64,000 nt of DNA from Hymenopellis radicata (taxonomy: Eukaryota; Basidiomycota; Agaricomycetes; Agaricales; Physalacriaceae). The first letter of the stretch is position 1. Every line of letters begins with the position of its first letter. The stretch covers positions 80,783 through 144,782 of the forward strand of contig JADNRX010000116.1 in NCBI GenBank assembly GCA_015501595.1, read 5' to 3'. The notes below the pieces were generated by a model that was not told the origin of the DNA, did not search any database, and saw only the letters and a program-made list of their open reading frames with translations. Shown piece after piece: positions 22,631 to 33,527 of this stretch. Position numbers and translations under genes: made by a program.

Positions 22631-23700
22631 TCACCAGTTCAAAGTCGCCTCCCAAATTCGGCGAGTGGGGCCAGGGTAATAGGTTACGGGGAGGCCACAG
22701 TAGTAAGCGAAATCTATAAAGCTGCAAGTCACAGCGTCGAGGTCGACTGCCTCGGCGGAACCGGGGGCAATGTTCCTGGTCTTGCGCCGACGGGAATCGA
22801 CGATCGGATCGTTGGCGGGGTTCCACACCTCCCACGGCGCGGGCGGCGGCGCTTTAACCAAGCAGTGCGACGATGGCTCAAGGTCAAAGTCCCTGGTGGG
22901 GTCGAGGTCGCCGGAGAAATCTGATTGCGAGGGCGGAGAGAATGGGTTGAACGAGAGCTTGCTCAATGGCACGTTTCCCTGGCTCGAGCCCATCTTCATG
23001 TAATAGAGAAGAGTCTCCATAGTGGCCTCGATGGCGGCACATACCTCGTAACCGTGAGGTATGAGCACCGGCAGACGGGAAATCTCCACCAGATACTCCT
23101 CCCATTCGTCATGCCCAAGATGAGTTGCTCCCGTACGTGGCGAAGCGACAGCGACCGTGAGATTCCGCCTGATAAGAAGGTATTCGGTGTATTCGGAGAG
23201 AGTGGCGAGGCGGGATACGTAGAATCTGCGCAATGGTTAGTCTTTGATAAGCGGCCACACAGAAAGGTACGGCACTCACTTTTCCACAAGTCTGTGCATG
23301 GTCTCGCCCATACTAACTTGTATGGCTATGAGGTCGAATATCTTCAGGATTAGAAGAAATTCGTCGACAACATGCGTGGCGTAAAAATCGACCGGGGCGA
23401 GTTTTAATGCAGTTTGAGAGTACCACCGGCAGGAGAAGACGATGATTTGGAACAGATTGAAGGCAGTCTGGTGCGGCGAGCACACTACCTCCAAGACACC
23501 GCTGTAGATAGTCTCATAGTCCGCAGACGAAATAAATTCGCTAGAGAGTGATGCATAAGATAAGAATATGCGGGAGAACAAATCAACACGAACATTAGTT
23601 TGGCGTCGTCATCGATCCTAGTTGCAATTGAGAACAGAAGGGCGCAAAGCCAATCGGCTACAAATGCAAGACGCTGGGGTTTCGGTGCTAGGGACGGCAT
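22631..23700 (-). CDS. Hypothetical protein, three exons
   Basis: The proposed start is MPSLAPKPQRLAFVADWLCA at 23700. A first intron beginning GTTCGT (ending CTCTCTAG, about 23538-23591) joins DDDAKLI to EFISSADYETIYSG. A second intron (about 23229-23279, GTGAGT...GCGCAG) joins MHRLVEK to RFYVSRLATLSEYTEYLL. The last exon ends YPGPTRRIWEATLNW at 22631. The N-terminal half is helical and hydrophobic in stretches (FQIIVFSCRWYSQTA); the C-terminal half is polar with Pro/Ser runs. The helical half vaguely recalls fungal cyclin-box proteins, but no diagnostic motif is present, so no function is assigned. Two well-formed introns restoring one frame are the main coding evidence. Confidence 0.6.
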
Positions 23701-25499
23701 GTTGTTGTATACGCGGGGGCGGTCACGTTCACAGTATACAGGTCGTGGCGGATGGAGAGATACCCGCGCCAGAGTAATCTATTATATACCTCCCCAAGGA
23801 TAATGTGTTGCGTAATCAAAGCCAGCAAGCAAACAATGGTCAGTAGCGCGCGATTTCAGGGTCAGGCTGCCTGATGGCATGCACGACCTCTTTTGGACCA
23901 GTACCAGACAATGGTCGCTGGAGATATCTGCTAAGTGCGGAGATTACAATGGGTGAACGGTGTGGACAGGTCAACTCACATGACAATTGTCGAGTTCGAC
24001 TTGCAAGACAGCAAGGGATCCCGGCGTGAAATACTAGAGCTGGAGGAGCGCGTTCCTTGACCACGGTTGAATGTTCAGAAGTTGGGGGACAACGCGGCCT
24101 CCTGCGTCGCGCTTGAGTATATACAAAATACGTACTATTAGTTATTATATGCAATGACTAAAATGTGTGGAAACGACTGAAATCAGCACAGAACGGGAGC
24201 CAGGGATCCGATGACTGAAATCGGTAAAGCGCCTCCCGATGCACTGTCCGGGGTGGCCCACTGAGTAGAAGCACCTAAAACAAGTGCTGGGGAGACCCCA
24301 GACCCCCGCGAAGATATATCCTCACCACCCGAACCCCGAACCCGAACCCCTAACCTCGAGCACTTAGGCTTCGGGATCCGAAGCCTAAGTGTAGGGCGCG
24401 CTAACGCGCGCCGAAGAGTCACCAACCCACCCTAACCTCCCGCATGACCGACCTAACCCAATCCTAACCGGAATACGTCAATCAGGACAAATTGCGCCAC
24501 ATTACGGACCCTTCGTCCTACCAAATAAGGATATAGCGGGTCAGGCGCATCCGTCGTTCCAATTCTAGTTATTCCGTACAACGGGCACCAATTTTAGTTG
24601 TTCTTAGTTGAAGTAATCATAATTGTATCATAATAACTGAAAGTGGTACCGAATTCAGTCATTACAAAATAACTAATAGTACGGTTCTTGTCATCCCTCG
24701 TCGCGCTTTCAAGACATTTTTAGTTCTAAATTTCGCGCGCCCAGAGCAGGACAATGGTATCTGTCTGTATTGGGTAAATATAGTGCTACAATGTGTACAA
24801 GATGACCTACAGGAGAAATTTCATTCTCGATTCGGAATACAATGTGATCATGAATGCTCAGGAGAGTTCGGCGTCGACTCCCGGAGCTATCTGAAGAAAT
24901 GGTCCATGGTGAAACGTCAGGTGTGGAGGACAACTAGGTCGAACGCGTCGCTTTGATCGCTATTGAGACGCGGTTCTTGGTGACGACAGCAGAGCAGGCT
25001 CTGCATACGGTGTCATATTCAGTGCGTTTGAAGCAAAACCGATAGCGCCCGCCGATTGATCTCGGCGGCGTCCATCTCACTATGTGGCGGTCCCAGCTTC
25101 GGAATCTTCCGGAGGACCTACAGACTCGGGTGAGAAACATCTTTTCGGATTGCAGCAGCCCGCATACATCCTCGTCTTAGACCATCTGCCACGCCTCTTC
25201 ATGTTCTGTGCCGCCCAAAGAACTGAATCCGATTGATAGTAGTACCTTTTTGAGTAACCCAGCATACAAGCATCTTCTCCAGACATGATAGGTTTCTTCG
25301 GGTTATTATCACCTTGAAAGTCTTCATCTCGATATGTTTGTAACCGCCTACTTCGAAGACGTGAGCCTGCGATAGGTCCAAAGTGACATCAAACGGAATA
25401 GACAATTATAGGGTCCTGATTATTCCATTCGCTAGATATATATCAACAAGAACTATGAACGAAGATGGAGGAGAAAGGTACTAAACGAACGTGACGTAT
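23701..25499. other. Intergenic region with paired hairpins and an AT-rich block
   Basis: Short minus-strand frames (24709-25405) do not connect into a recognisable protein. 24361-24412 carries two adjacent palindromes (see repeat entry), preceded by C-rich 'CGAACCCC' repeats. 24580-24700 is AT-rich with repeated TAACTRA-like strings. Confidence 0.5.
24361..24412. repeat. Two adjacent perfect hairpins
   Basis: 24361-24391: CACTTAGGCTTCGG-GAT-CCGAAGCCTAAGTG, a 14-bp stem with a 3-nt loop. 24395-24412: GGCGCG-CTAACG-CGCGCC, a 6-bp stem extendable by C-G pairing. They are three bases apart and could form strong structure in DNA or RNA. No gene overlaps; they may be the end of an unrecognised mobile element. 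Confidence 0.7.
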
Positions 25500-26452
25500 C
25501 TACGCTCCGCACTGCAGCCCAGCGCCACAAAACTGCGCAATGATGATGTACAAGAATATCTGACAATCATCAATAAACGCCTCAACCAAAACAGTAGACT
25601 ACTCACCAAGAACGCTACCACGCCCAGACCAAGTATCTTCTGATTCTTCCACCACATTTGCCTCCGGACCGACCGTGCTCCGCGTCTGAATGCCGTCGCC
25701 TGTCCGGCCATAACATCGGTCTTGTCTACGAGCAGCTCGATACGCTCTCCGCGGCTGAGGATCTGCTCCACGTTCTGCACCATGATATCCTTAACCTGGT
25801 TCAGCTCCGTTTGTGCGCGGGAAAGCTCGTCGGAGGGCGGTGCAGTATTATATGTATGCATTAAGGACGATATGATGGGGCCAAAGGTGCCTTGCAGGCC
25901 ATAGGCGGGCGTTGATTCGTCGAGGGAGGATGAAGAGGGTTGGGAGACAAACTAGGAAGTGTTATATGATGGTGGGAAGGTAGGAGGAATAACATACCTT
26001 TCGCTGTAATTCGGCTAGGAAAGCAAACGGCATCCGTCTGTTTTGTTGTTAGCTACGAAGGCTAGCTCGTGGGGTATAGCGCACCTTCCAGCGGAGTCAT
26101 CCGCCATGACGAGGTACGTGAATCCGCCCTCGGATATGTAGTGAAAGAGGTATTGCTCCCAGACATAGGTCAATTTGCTGTGCAACGCAATGAGAAGACC
26201 CCTTCAATCGACTGCAAGGCATGGTACCTATTATTCGGGGGTATCTTTGACAAGATCGTCTGAGTAGCTGTGGACAATATCAGTTTACTTGCTGAAGGCT
26301 GCAATTTTTGTATACCTGCCTTGGGAAAAGTCCCGCTTGCCCGATTTGTGGTCAGCAAGGATGGTGGAGCCCTGCGCAACGAGGGCATGTATCTGTTGGC
26401 CGCATTAGGAATATCCAGAATAGTAGTAGGGATCTAGGCGAACCAAGGACAT
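25500..26452 (-). CDS. VAMP7-type longin R-SNARE
   Basis: R-SNARE for vesicle fusion at the vacuole/endosome. The proposed start ATG (26452) gives MSL, then a 51-nt intron (GTTCGC...CAACAG), IHALVAQGSTILADHKSGKRDFSQ, an intron, AATQTILSKIPPNN, an intron, SKLTYVWEQYLFHYISEGGFTYLVMADDSAG, an intron, RRMPFAFLAELQRKF, an intron, then a linker. This is a complete longin domain. The SNARE core follows: LSRAQTELNQVKDIMVQNVE, ILSRGERIELLVDKTDVMAG, with the zero-layer Arg in SRGERIE. GARSVRRQMWWKNQKILGLGVVAFL is the basic stretch and membrane anchor. A last intron (GTGAGT...GCGCAG) leads to FCGAGLQCGA and the stop at 25500. Without that splice the frame reads on past the anchor. It is a conserved housekeeping gene. 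Confidence 0.88.
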
Positions 26453-26944
26453 GGCTGGATGGGCGTTGTAGTGGTTCGAAGGCAAGCGCCTTGTCATGAA
26501 GTCATCGACGCATTGGGAAGTTGGTTCCCACAGCCGTCTTCGTCCCGGAAGCGATCGCGTGCACGTGTTGCCTCTGTCTGTTTCGTAACCGTTGACCGAT
26601 TTACGCGATACCGAACTATACAGTACAGTCTTGGATACAGTAATGCTAGAGGCCTTTAATGGCCGCGTTATCAAGGCTGCAGTGCCAGAAATATACACGG
26701 GCCTGTCGAGTTGGCGGGATGATCAAGTGCCTCCTCTTCGAGTAGCATCTAGTATCTGATAAGGACATCACATTGTCTTGGACTACGTCGTATTCCGGCC
26801 TAGATTTGGTCATCGATAAGGACAAATCCTCTCTTCTCCATCAATCCCACGACCCCTCTCAGAGCGCTATTTAAGTCTCGACGTCTATACTCATCTCTCA
26901 CGCACACACCACCACTACCAATTTGAACTCACCCGACAATCACA
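26453..26944. other. Divergent promoter region between the SNARE and cyanase-like genes
   Basis: Bidirectional upstream region of 492 bp. A TATA-like CTATTTAAG lies at 26868-26876, about 70 bp above the cyanase-like start, followed by a C/A-rich leader. I see no other feature. Confidence 0.5.
26868..26876 (+). promoter_or_regulatory. TATA-like box of the cyanase-like gene
   Basis: CTATTTAAG about 70 bp upstream of the ATG at 26945, within the usual fungal distance. Confidence 0.5.
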
Positions 26945-27325
26945 ATGGCCCCCAACCCACAGTGCGCTGCTCTCGCTGCTGCCAAGGACAAGACAGGCAA
27001 GTCGTCTCGAGCGGCGTCGACGCGTGCTGACTCTCTACCGACAGGCCTCTCCTATGCTGCTATCGCTGAGAAGATCGGAGACAGCGAGCAACGTGTTGTT
27101 GAGAGTGCGTGCCAAAGCATATCTGACGCCATCCTTTCGTTAACCTTCTCTCCCCACCCCCAGTTTGCACTGGCAAGGCGAGGCCTACTGAGGCCGAGTT
27201 CAACAAACTCGCCCAGGCCCTTGGGATTGCCAACGTACATACTCTCCGTCTCTTATCTACATCTCATCGCTGACGCCTTTCCTTCCCAGGTCCCTCACAC
27301 CGGCGTCCACGCCACCGTCGCCTAA
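26945..27325 (+). CDS. Small protein equivalent to the cyanase N-terminal helix-turn-helix domain only
   Basis: Exons 26945-26996, 27045-27104, 27164-27234 and 27290-27325. The first intron uses a GC donor (GCAAGT...ACAG); the others are GT-AG. The joined protein is 72 residues: CAALAAAKDKTGLSYAAIAE, KIGDSEQRVVEICTGKARPT, EAEFNKLAQALGIAN, then VPHTGVHATVA. The LSYAAIAEKIG...EEF/LAQALGI pattern is that of the cyanase (cyanate lyase) N-terminal helical domain. The C-terminal domain that carries the catalytic Arg, Glu and Ser is absent, and no remnant is visible downstream. It cannot be an active cyanase; a binding or regulatory role is possible. Four clean exons and a TATA-like box argue for a real gene, not a truncated relic. 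Confidence 0.75.
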   Translation: MAPNPQCAALAAAKDKTGKSSRAASTRADSLPTGLSYAAIAEKIGDSEQRVVESACQSISDAILSLTFSPHPQFALARRGLLRPSSTNSPRPLGLPTYILSVSYLHLIADAFPSQVPHTGVHATVA

Positions 27326-29092
27326 GAAAGGATCGTCATTGTTGTATGAATATCGGGTGAATTGTTGTTGAAATAAAGGTTGTACGAGTATGTTTTACGA
27401 AATCGATGATTGGTTGCTTTCGAGGGCGGGATATTTCAATCGCACATCACAAATTTGGAATTGAACGCCCTCGGCTGTCCGGCTCGAAACAACCGGCGAC
27501 GACAACTGATTATCGCTCGATCGCGTTTCCTTCTCATCCTGGACAGCGCCCGTGAATTATCGACTATCGAGTTTCAAGATTTGCAATTTCTCTGCCCGAT
27601 TGCTGGGAAACGAGACGTGGATGTTTCGCCACAAGAAACAAACCAGGTCGCCGGGTAAGTGTTTCCAGACAACGTCCCACCGCTTGCGGGCTTGTACCGG
27701 CAGAAGGTGGTCGTGTGCGAGACCCGGTGTTTATGAAGAAGACAGAAGACGCGTTGACGTGTGTGGAACATACTTCGTCCGGCACTGTGTGATATTAATT
27801 GCCTTCACGTACGCCACGTTCATTCGGAGCTTGAGCTTAAGCCTGTTTCGACTGTAATGAAAGGCGCGTGGATGGTCGCTGCGGGCTTTGAGAGTTCTGA
27901 GGCTTTGAGATCATGTTGTGTGTGCCCCACGTAACCAAAATGATTGCTCGCAGTCTTCCGTCAACCATAATGAAGCTGGCTCATGGAAACAATCCATGTC
28001 GCGGAAGCGTTAGACGTCTGCGCCAAGAGCAATGTCGTGATTCATGGCATGCAAAGAAAATGGCAGCCTCAGGTAAGAACTTTGTCCAATATCACTAGTA
28101 CTGCGCCGCGCTACCCGCATGCAGCATGTAATGCGGGAGGCGTGTGGGCGCGGAATAGCACTAGCGAGATAAGGACAATATCCTTACGAAGCATACTAGC
28201 CCGGGGTGAGGAGCCCCCACCCAGGTAATGGGATGCAAACACCTAACGGAGGAAACGTGATGAAGGTAAGACTTGAGGATAAAATTTAAACGCAGAAACA
28301 AGGATTTCAGGATTGAGCCGCATTCCAAACTTGCGCTTGCGCCAACATCTCTCTCTCCGGTGCAGCTCCAGCGACATACCCGCGTTCCGTAACTTTGATG
28401 ATATTTGACGAAGCTTGAAGATCAAAACATGAGGAGAGAAGCTTGAACATTACGTGGCGCACACCGTTCAACACACACTGTAACACGCGCCATCACTACA
28501 TCTCACGCGTAGGAAAGCCGGCTTGTGCAGAATTGAAATGACTGGCCGGAAGTAACAGAGCTCATCGCATAAACTTGTAGGTGTGGTGGTTGAACTCATC
28601 GGTTGCCTTGGTGGCGTACAAAGCAGAATCACTCTGCAATAAGGAGTAAAGACATTAATTGTCGTTGAGGGCGCTAACTAAGTACGTAGCTAAAGAGGAT
28701 GAAGTAAAGAAACTATGTAATTGCTACAGCAAGTTCGTTCCGACACATCTCTACCGTCCTTCTGCAAAAGTCCAGGAAATGAGATAAAGCAAGGAGACCC
28801 AAATCGGAAAGAGAAAGAGAGCAGCCGCTCTCTATAAAAAAGAATTAAATATGTACGATAAAACGAATGAAGGACTGTGTGAACGAAAAGAATGGGTCGG
28901 TCATTCGATTAGTGCAGAAAAAAAGAGAAAATGTAGATATAAATAAGACTATGTGCAGAAGAACCGAAGGCCAGCGACGAGGTATATGATCCATGGACGT
29001 ACAGAAACTGAGATAGCAGGAAACAGAGCTGAAAAGAGAAATAAAAAAAGGAAGAGAAAAAGCGCTAGTGTGATAACATGTCCGAACGTGAA
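27326..29092. other. Gene-poor region with relic fragments
   Basis: 27594-27950 holds two rearranged pieces of a sequence also found at 36119-36530 (separate entries). 28560-29070 is A-rich on the + strand with many AGAGAAA and AATAAAA strings, likely the 3' flank of the RING gene on the minus strand. No other gene is supportable. Confidence 0.5.
27594..27960. repeat. Dispersed gene-relic repeat, copy 1 (internally inverted)
   Basis: 27594-27770 (block A, minus strand, FLVAKHP) matches 36339-36527. 27810-27960 (block B, plus strand, 'CTTAAGCCTSTTTCGAYTG' then MKGAWM) matches the minus strand of 36119-36290. In the 36-kb copy both blocks read in one direction; here they face each other, so one has been inverted. 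Stops interrupt block B. Confidence 0.6.
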
Positions 29093-30631
29093 TTACCCCG
29101 ATGGAGTGGGGGACCTAGCCTGACGCGAGGCGTGTGTAAACTTTTGTTTAGCAAAGACAATGTGGTCACTGTCGTCTACGATCTTGGGAGGGAGCCAGCG
29201 TTGGTGGATCTCCTGCTTCTCGTCAGAAAGAGAACGGACCATTTTGGGGGGAGAGGGTTGAGAGAGGCGGCGCGGTTTCGTGGGAATGGGAGGCGCTGGG
29301 GTCTGAGCTCGCAGGCTGGTCGGTCCCGAGGAAGGGAAGCGCAGCTGCGGCTGAGGAATACCCGAGCGAGGTAGTGAGGGCACGGGGGGTGCAGTCGTAT
29401 GGGAGCGTGCTAAAGGCGTCTGGGAACGTGTTGAGGGCGTCTGAGATCGTATGGATGGCGTGTGAGATCGTAAAGGCGTAGCTGGCGTAACTGGTCGTGA
29501 AGCTGTAGTGGCGCTCACGGAGGCGGATCTGCCGTGAGTCGAGCCGTAGCGGGAAAGAGGGGACTGGTTGGAAGGACTGTAGGTGGACGCAGGAGTGGGC
29601 GTCGATGGTGCCGGTGGCGGCGAGGCTGGGCTGGTATAGCTGCGCGGGACTGGCGTGGAGGCGGACGATGTGCCTTTCAGACGGCCCAAATCAGCTCGCA
29701 GACTCTGGCATTCCTGGCATTTTTGAGAATATTGCTCTCTCTTGAGAAAAGGATGACGTCAGTAAGGGTGATCAGGTGCAGACAGAAGTTCGAACGTACT
29801 TGTCTAAAACGGGATTGATAGCTCGAGTCAGAAGAGGAAGTGGCTAAAGAAGGAACAGACTCACCGGCGAAGCTCAGCCTCGACCTTGCCCAGCGAAATC
29901 TCCGTGTCGTCGATGCGGCTCTTGAGAGAGGCCTCCGTCTGCCTGGCATGTTTGGTGGCCTCTGAGTGGGCGACGTGATTCATCAAAATTGCTCGCAGGA
30001 GCGCGGCACTGAGGAAGAGCGACGGCACCTGTACAAAATCAGCCATGGATCTGCGAGATCCAGCAAGACGCACCTGGTCGCCGGCCTTGGCCGCAATCAT
30101 CCAGTCCTCCAGCTCCTGGTGAAGGTTGGAAACCTCCTCCACAGAAGACTTTTTAAAGGCAACCTTGGCCACCTTGTCCTCCAACTTGCGCGCCTCATCC
30201 CGCGACCGATATCCGCCCGCGTCGACGAAAGCCAGCTTGTCCGTCTTGCGCGTCCAAACATCGGCGGCCGACTCTGACTTGCTGTGCTCCATGGATGGGG
30301 CATGCCGCCGCGGTGTCGTCCAGCCGCTCGTGACAAAGTCTGTACGGATTATGCGGATGTCCTCCGCTACAAACTCTTCGCGACAAAAAGGACAGACGGG
30401 CTTTAGCCGCGCGGGTGTCTTTTCAGCGATCGTCGTGGCACAGCTCGCGCACAGAACATGACCTAAAAGAGCGAAAAAAAAAATCAGTTACTCATCCCCG
30501 ACACCTAGCAAAAAATCGGAAAAAAAACATAGAAAATCAGACGTACCACATGGAATAGAATGGGGCTGGCACTGAGGACCATACTCCTCAGCGCAGACGT
30601 CGCAGACAGAACCAGTTGCGAGGGTGAGCAT
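29093..30631 (-). CDS. RING-finger protein with helical linker and Ser/Pro-rich tail (RING-0)
   Basis: Putative E3 ubiquitin ligase. The start at 30631 (MLTLATGSVCDVCAEEYG) is preferred over the in-frame ATG at 30703: that one lies only ~15 bp from a TATA box, and the paralogues begin MLTLHPSSTC and MLVVHVSSTC. RING ligands are CDVC, PCGHVLCASC and CPFC (C3HC4). An intron inside the RING splits the Gly codon between PC and H. After the RING come an Arg-Arg-rich stretch, a helical region with coiled-coil character (EEVSNLHQELEDWM, TEASLKSRIDDTEISLGKVE) and a 45-nt intron at about 30029-30073 that is a multiple of three. Joining AELRR to REQYSQKCQECQSLRADLGR appears to need a 4-nt exon (ACAA). 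The tail is disordered, with repeats such as RSHTPSIRSQTPSTRSQTPL, ending SPTPSG. Confidence 0.82.
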
Positions 30632-30716
30632 GGTCTTGCGGCCGGGAGAGAGGTCCCCTTGTGGGTGTCTTTTGAAAAAAGTTATGGGCGAAGGGTTCGC
30701 CATTGATGATCGTCCT

Positions 30717-30726
30717 CTTATATACC
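30717..30726 (-). promoter_or_regulatory. TATA box of RING-0
   Basis: GGTATATAAG on the minus strand, about 86 bp above the preferred start at 30631 and too close to the ATG at 30703 to serve it. This supports the shorter model. Confidence 0.55.
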
Positions 30727-30727
30727 T

Positions 30728-33527
30728 CCGTGGGAACTGTTCCTTTTTTAGACAATCATGACTCGATCGATCGTTTGCCCATTGCCCAACATGGCCCCTG
30801 TCTCCATCCTACATGCCCTCGCCAGCCAGCCCGGAGCGCGATATTATCCTGATCGAGCCCTACTCCCCCGCATTAATACTACCAGCTCCAGTCTTCCCTT
30901 CTGACCAGGCTTTCCCCTTTGACCAGGCTGCGCGTCGACAGAATCAACCAGAAGCCCACAGAATGCATGACTCATGATTCGTGTTTCCATCTATCTCCCC
31001 GTCACTCCTTTGATGTATTACTATTACTGATGCGAGCACCTCGTCGGCTTACGGCGCAAACCTTTGACGGCCGTACAAAGCAATTTTCATACACAGCCCG
31101 AACATGAACACAATGGAAGACTGTCATTCACCATCTTTGACTCTGCAATCTTCCCATTGTTCCCGCTTCTGTGCATTACTCTTCCTCGCGGATTCATTAC
31201 TGTCTCGCAGCATGTGAATTCTCGCCTTCCCGTGCACGCTGCGGGCATGACGCGTACGTACCCACCACCACCAACAGTCACCGTTCTTCTGTGGCGTACC
31301 CTCCCCGGCCCTGCACCGCCCTTTCCCTTCTCGGGAACTGACTCTCGCCCTTGCGCGAGGACCCCGAATATAGGTGGGAAAGCCGTTCGCGAATCTGGAC
31401 ATTTTTTTGAAAAAAACCGCCCAGGCCGTGTATAATCCGTACTTTTTTGACCAAATGTTGGCGCAGGCCAGTTTTTTTTCGGACTAATTGACACCAGTTT
31501 TGGAAGGCCGTATCCGGTCCGTACTGTTGAGGAGCCGAAAACTAGGTCCTTGTCAGGCGCACCAAGTGGCCAGTCGCAAATGGCCGCGGACAGCACATGC
31601 TGGCTTTCTTCTCGGGGGAGTCATCGGCGCCGTGTCATATGTTTCTGTGCAGCTCTACGAACATATTCATGGCAGATTTTTCCGCGCGGTTCACAAAGAC
31701 AAGGCCTGGCTTCAGGCACTCTCCTTTGATCATGTAATGTCTGATTCTGTCTTGTGCATCTTACCTGACCACTCCTGACATGCGAACGTTAGACAGCACG
31801 GCGGCAGTGAACGTATTCACGCTGATGCAGAATAACATTTGAGGGCAGCAGTCAAGTTATTGGACAAAGCGACGACAGGCCGTGCATAATCCGCACCAAA
31901 ATTGAAAGATTTCGTCCTCACAATCCGAACCTTTCGGCGAAATTTTTGAAATTCGGTCCTCTTGCGCGTCACCGTCCTTGAATGCGTCATCGATAGTTCC
32001 TCTGCCGAGATCACGATCCCGGTGTGCTATTCCGTTGATCAATCGATTGTCGTCTATTGTCGTGTCCCTCCTCGATCGATTAATGCAATGTTTACATTTC
32101 CCTCCATCGGTCGACGCCGACAAGCTAAAACATGTGAAGAGTGCTCAGGCGAATTACTGGCACCGTGCGTCGCGTCCTAGTATGTAACCTTCCTAAAATT
32201 TTTCTTCCATCAACCTGAGTGTGTGCGTTTTTAGGGTTCCTCCGCCCAAGATTCCTGCTCTTATCTCTGCGAAAACGCATACTGCGCACGACGGGCATGC
32301 ATAGCGGAAAAAAGATAACGGCCTCATGTTTGTCGCGTGCGAGGCAGTGAAGCAGTTGTCGTTCCAAGTTGGGGTGATAAGCGACTAATGGTAGGGCGTG
32401 GTGATTCTGCGTACCTTGCAGTGTTTTTGAGGACGTAACTCACTCCGAGTATGTGAACCTCCCGTCGATATTCTACCTCTGTGGCTACGCGGCTCAAACG
32501 AGGTTCATGACTTGATCTGAAGCCTATGCGAGGTCAAGTGCGCACCCGGGAGCCACCAGTATATGTCGCAGCGTACCCTACGCGTTCGGACGTAAACTTC
32601 CGCTGACTGTGGGAGAAGAATTCATCTAACGTATGTTTGTCAACGTTGCCATAGTGCATCGTGTTTTCAGACGGCAGGCCCCTCGTAGTCTCCGCGACAT
32701 GACATTGACATTGAGAATCAGATTCTACACTTTCCGTTCATCTCGAGCTTAGCCACGTCCAGAGCTCTCAGGCTGCTCGAGCCCTTACGAAACGAGGCTG
32801 GCTAAAAACGCGTGGACGGCATCGTCGGTCGACTGTTGCGCTTCCAGACGTACGCGTCGGCCGACAGATTACGGGATTGCGACATATCCATTCCATGGCT
32901 ACCACGCGCCTCACGTAACCGCCGTAGCACGAGGTAACATGGTTCACTCGAATTTACTTCCGCGTCGGGGCTGGCTCCGCGGAACACTACGCCCAGGTAC
33001 CGGGCGCTGTCCTTAGCGCTTAATGTGCAACAAATACGAAAGGAATCGCACATAACGATGGACAGGGTAGAAGAATGACTCTTCTTTGATTCCGTCACCC
33101 AGGTCTGCGTCAACTTGTTCTATTCACGGACCACTACTCTAAAGTTTCGTCAGCTTGTTCTATTTGCGCGTCACTGCTGATAGGCATGGAAGTCGGTGAG
33201 TTTGCAAGCCCGCGGTTTATCGGTGTATTCATCCAATCCATCAAGTTCTAACCGTGATCAATGCGCTTGCCTCGAGTCGTGTGCCATTAGGAGTAGATCT
33301 TTTTAACGACGTTGCTTCTAACTCAGATTTTCGACGGGAACTCTTCAGCATTAGGGCTCCTTGCCTCAGGTCGAAGAAAGCCAGCCACCAAGGACAGATG
33401 AACGCTTTCGACGGCGCCAAAGTCTTGCCCAGATGATAACAATCCGGAGAAGCCTGCCATATTCTGAGAACACGGGAAGCAGCTTTAAAATCTTCATCCC
33501 GAGGCCATCGCGGGTCCGCTGCTTGCT
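30728..33527. other. Gene-poor region
   Basis: No domain-bearing gene is found in 2.8 kb. A short string 'CAGGCCGTGYATAATCCGYAC' occurs at 31425 and again near 31875. A minus-strand frame at 32802-33113 (103 residues) lacks motifs or flanking exons and is not called. Confidence 0.45.

Noticed and set aside
24310..24356. C-rich CGAACCCC/CCCTAACC run resembling telomere repeat
   Set aside because: Units are irregular and only one CCCTAA is present; not an interstitial telomere array.
31087..31596. 169-codon minus-strand frame
   Set aside because: No motif, no flanking exons, mixed composition; nothing supports coding.
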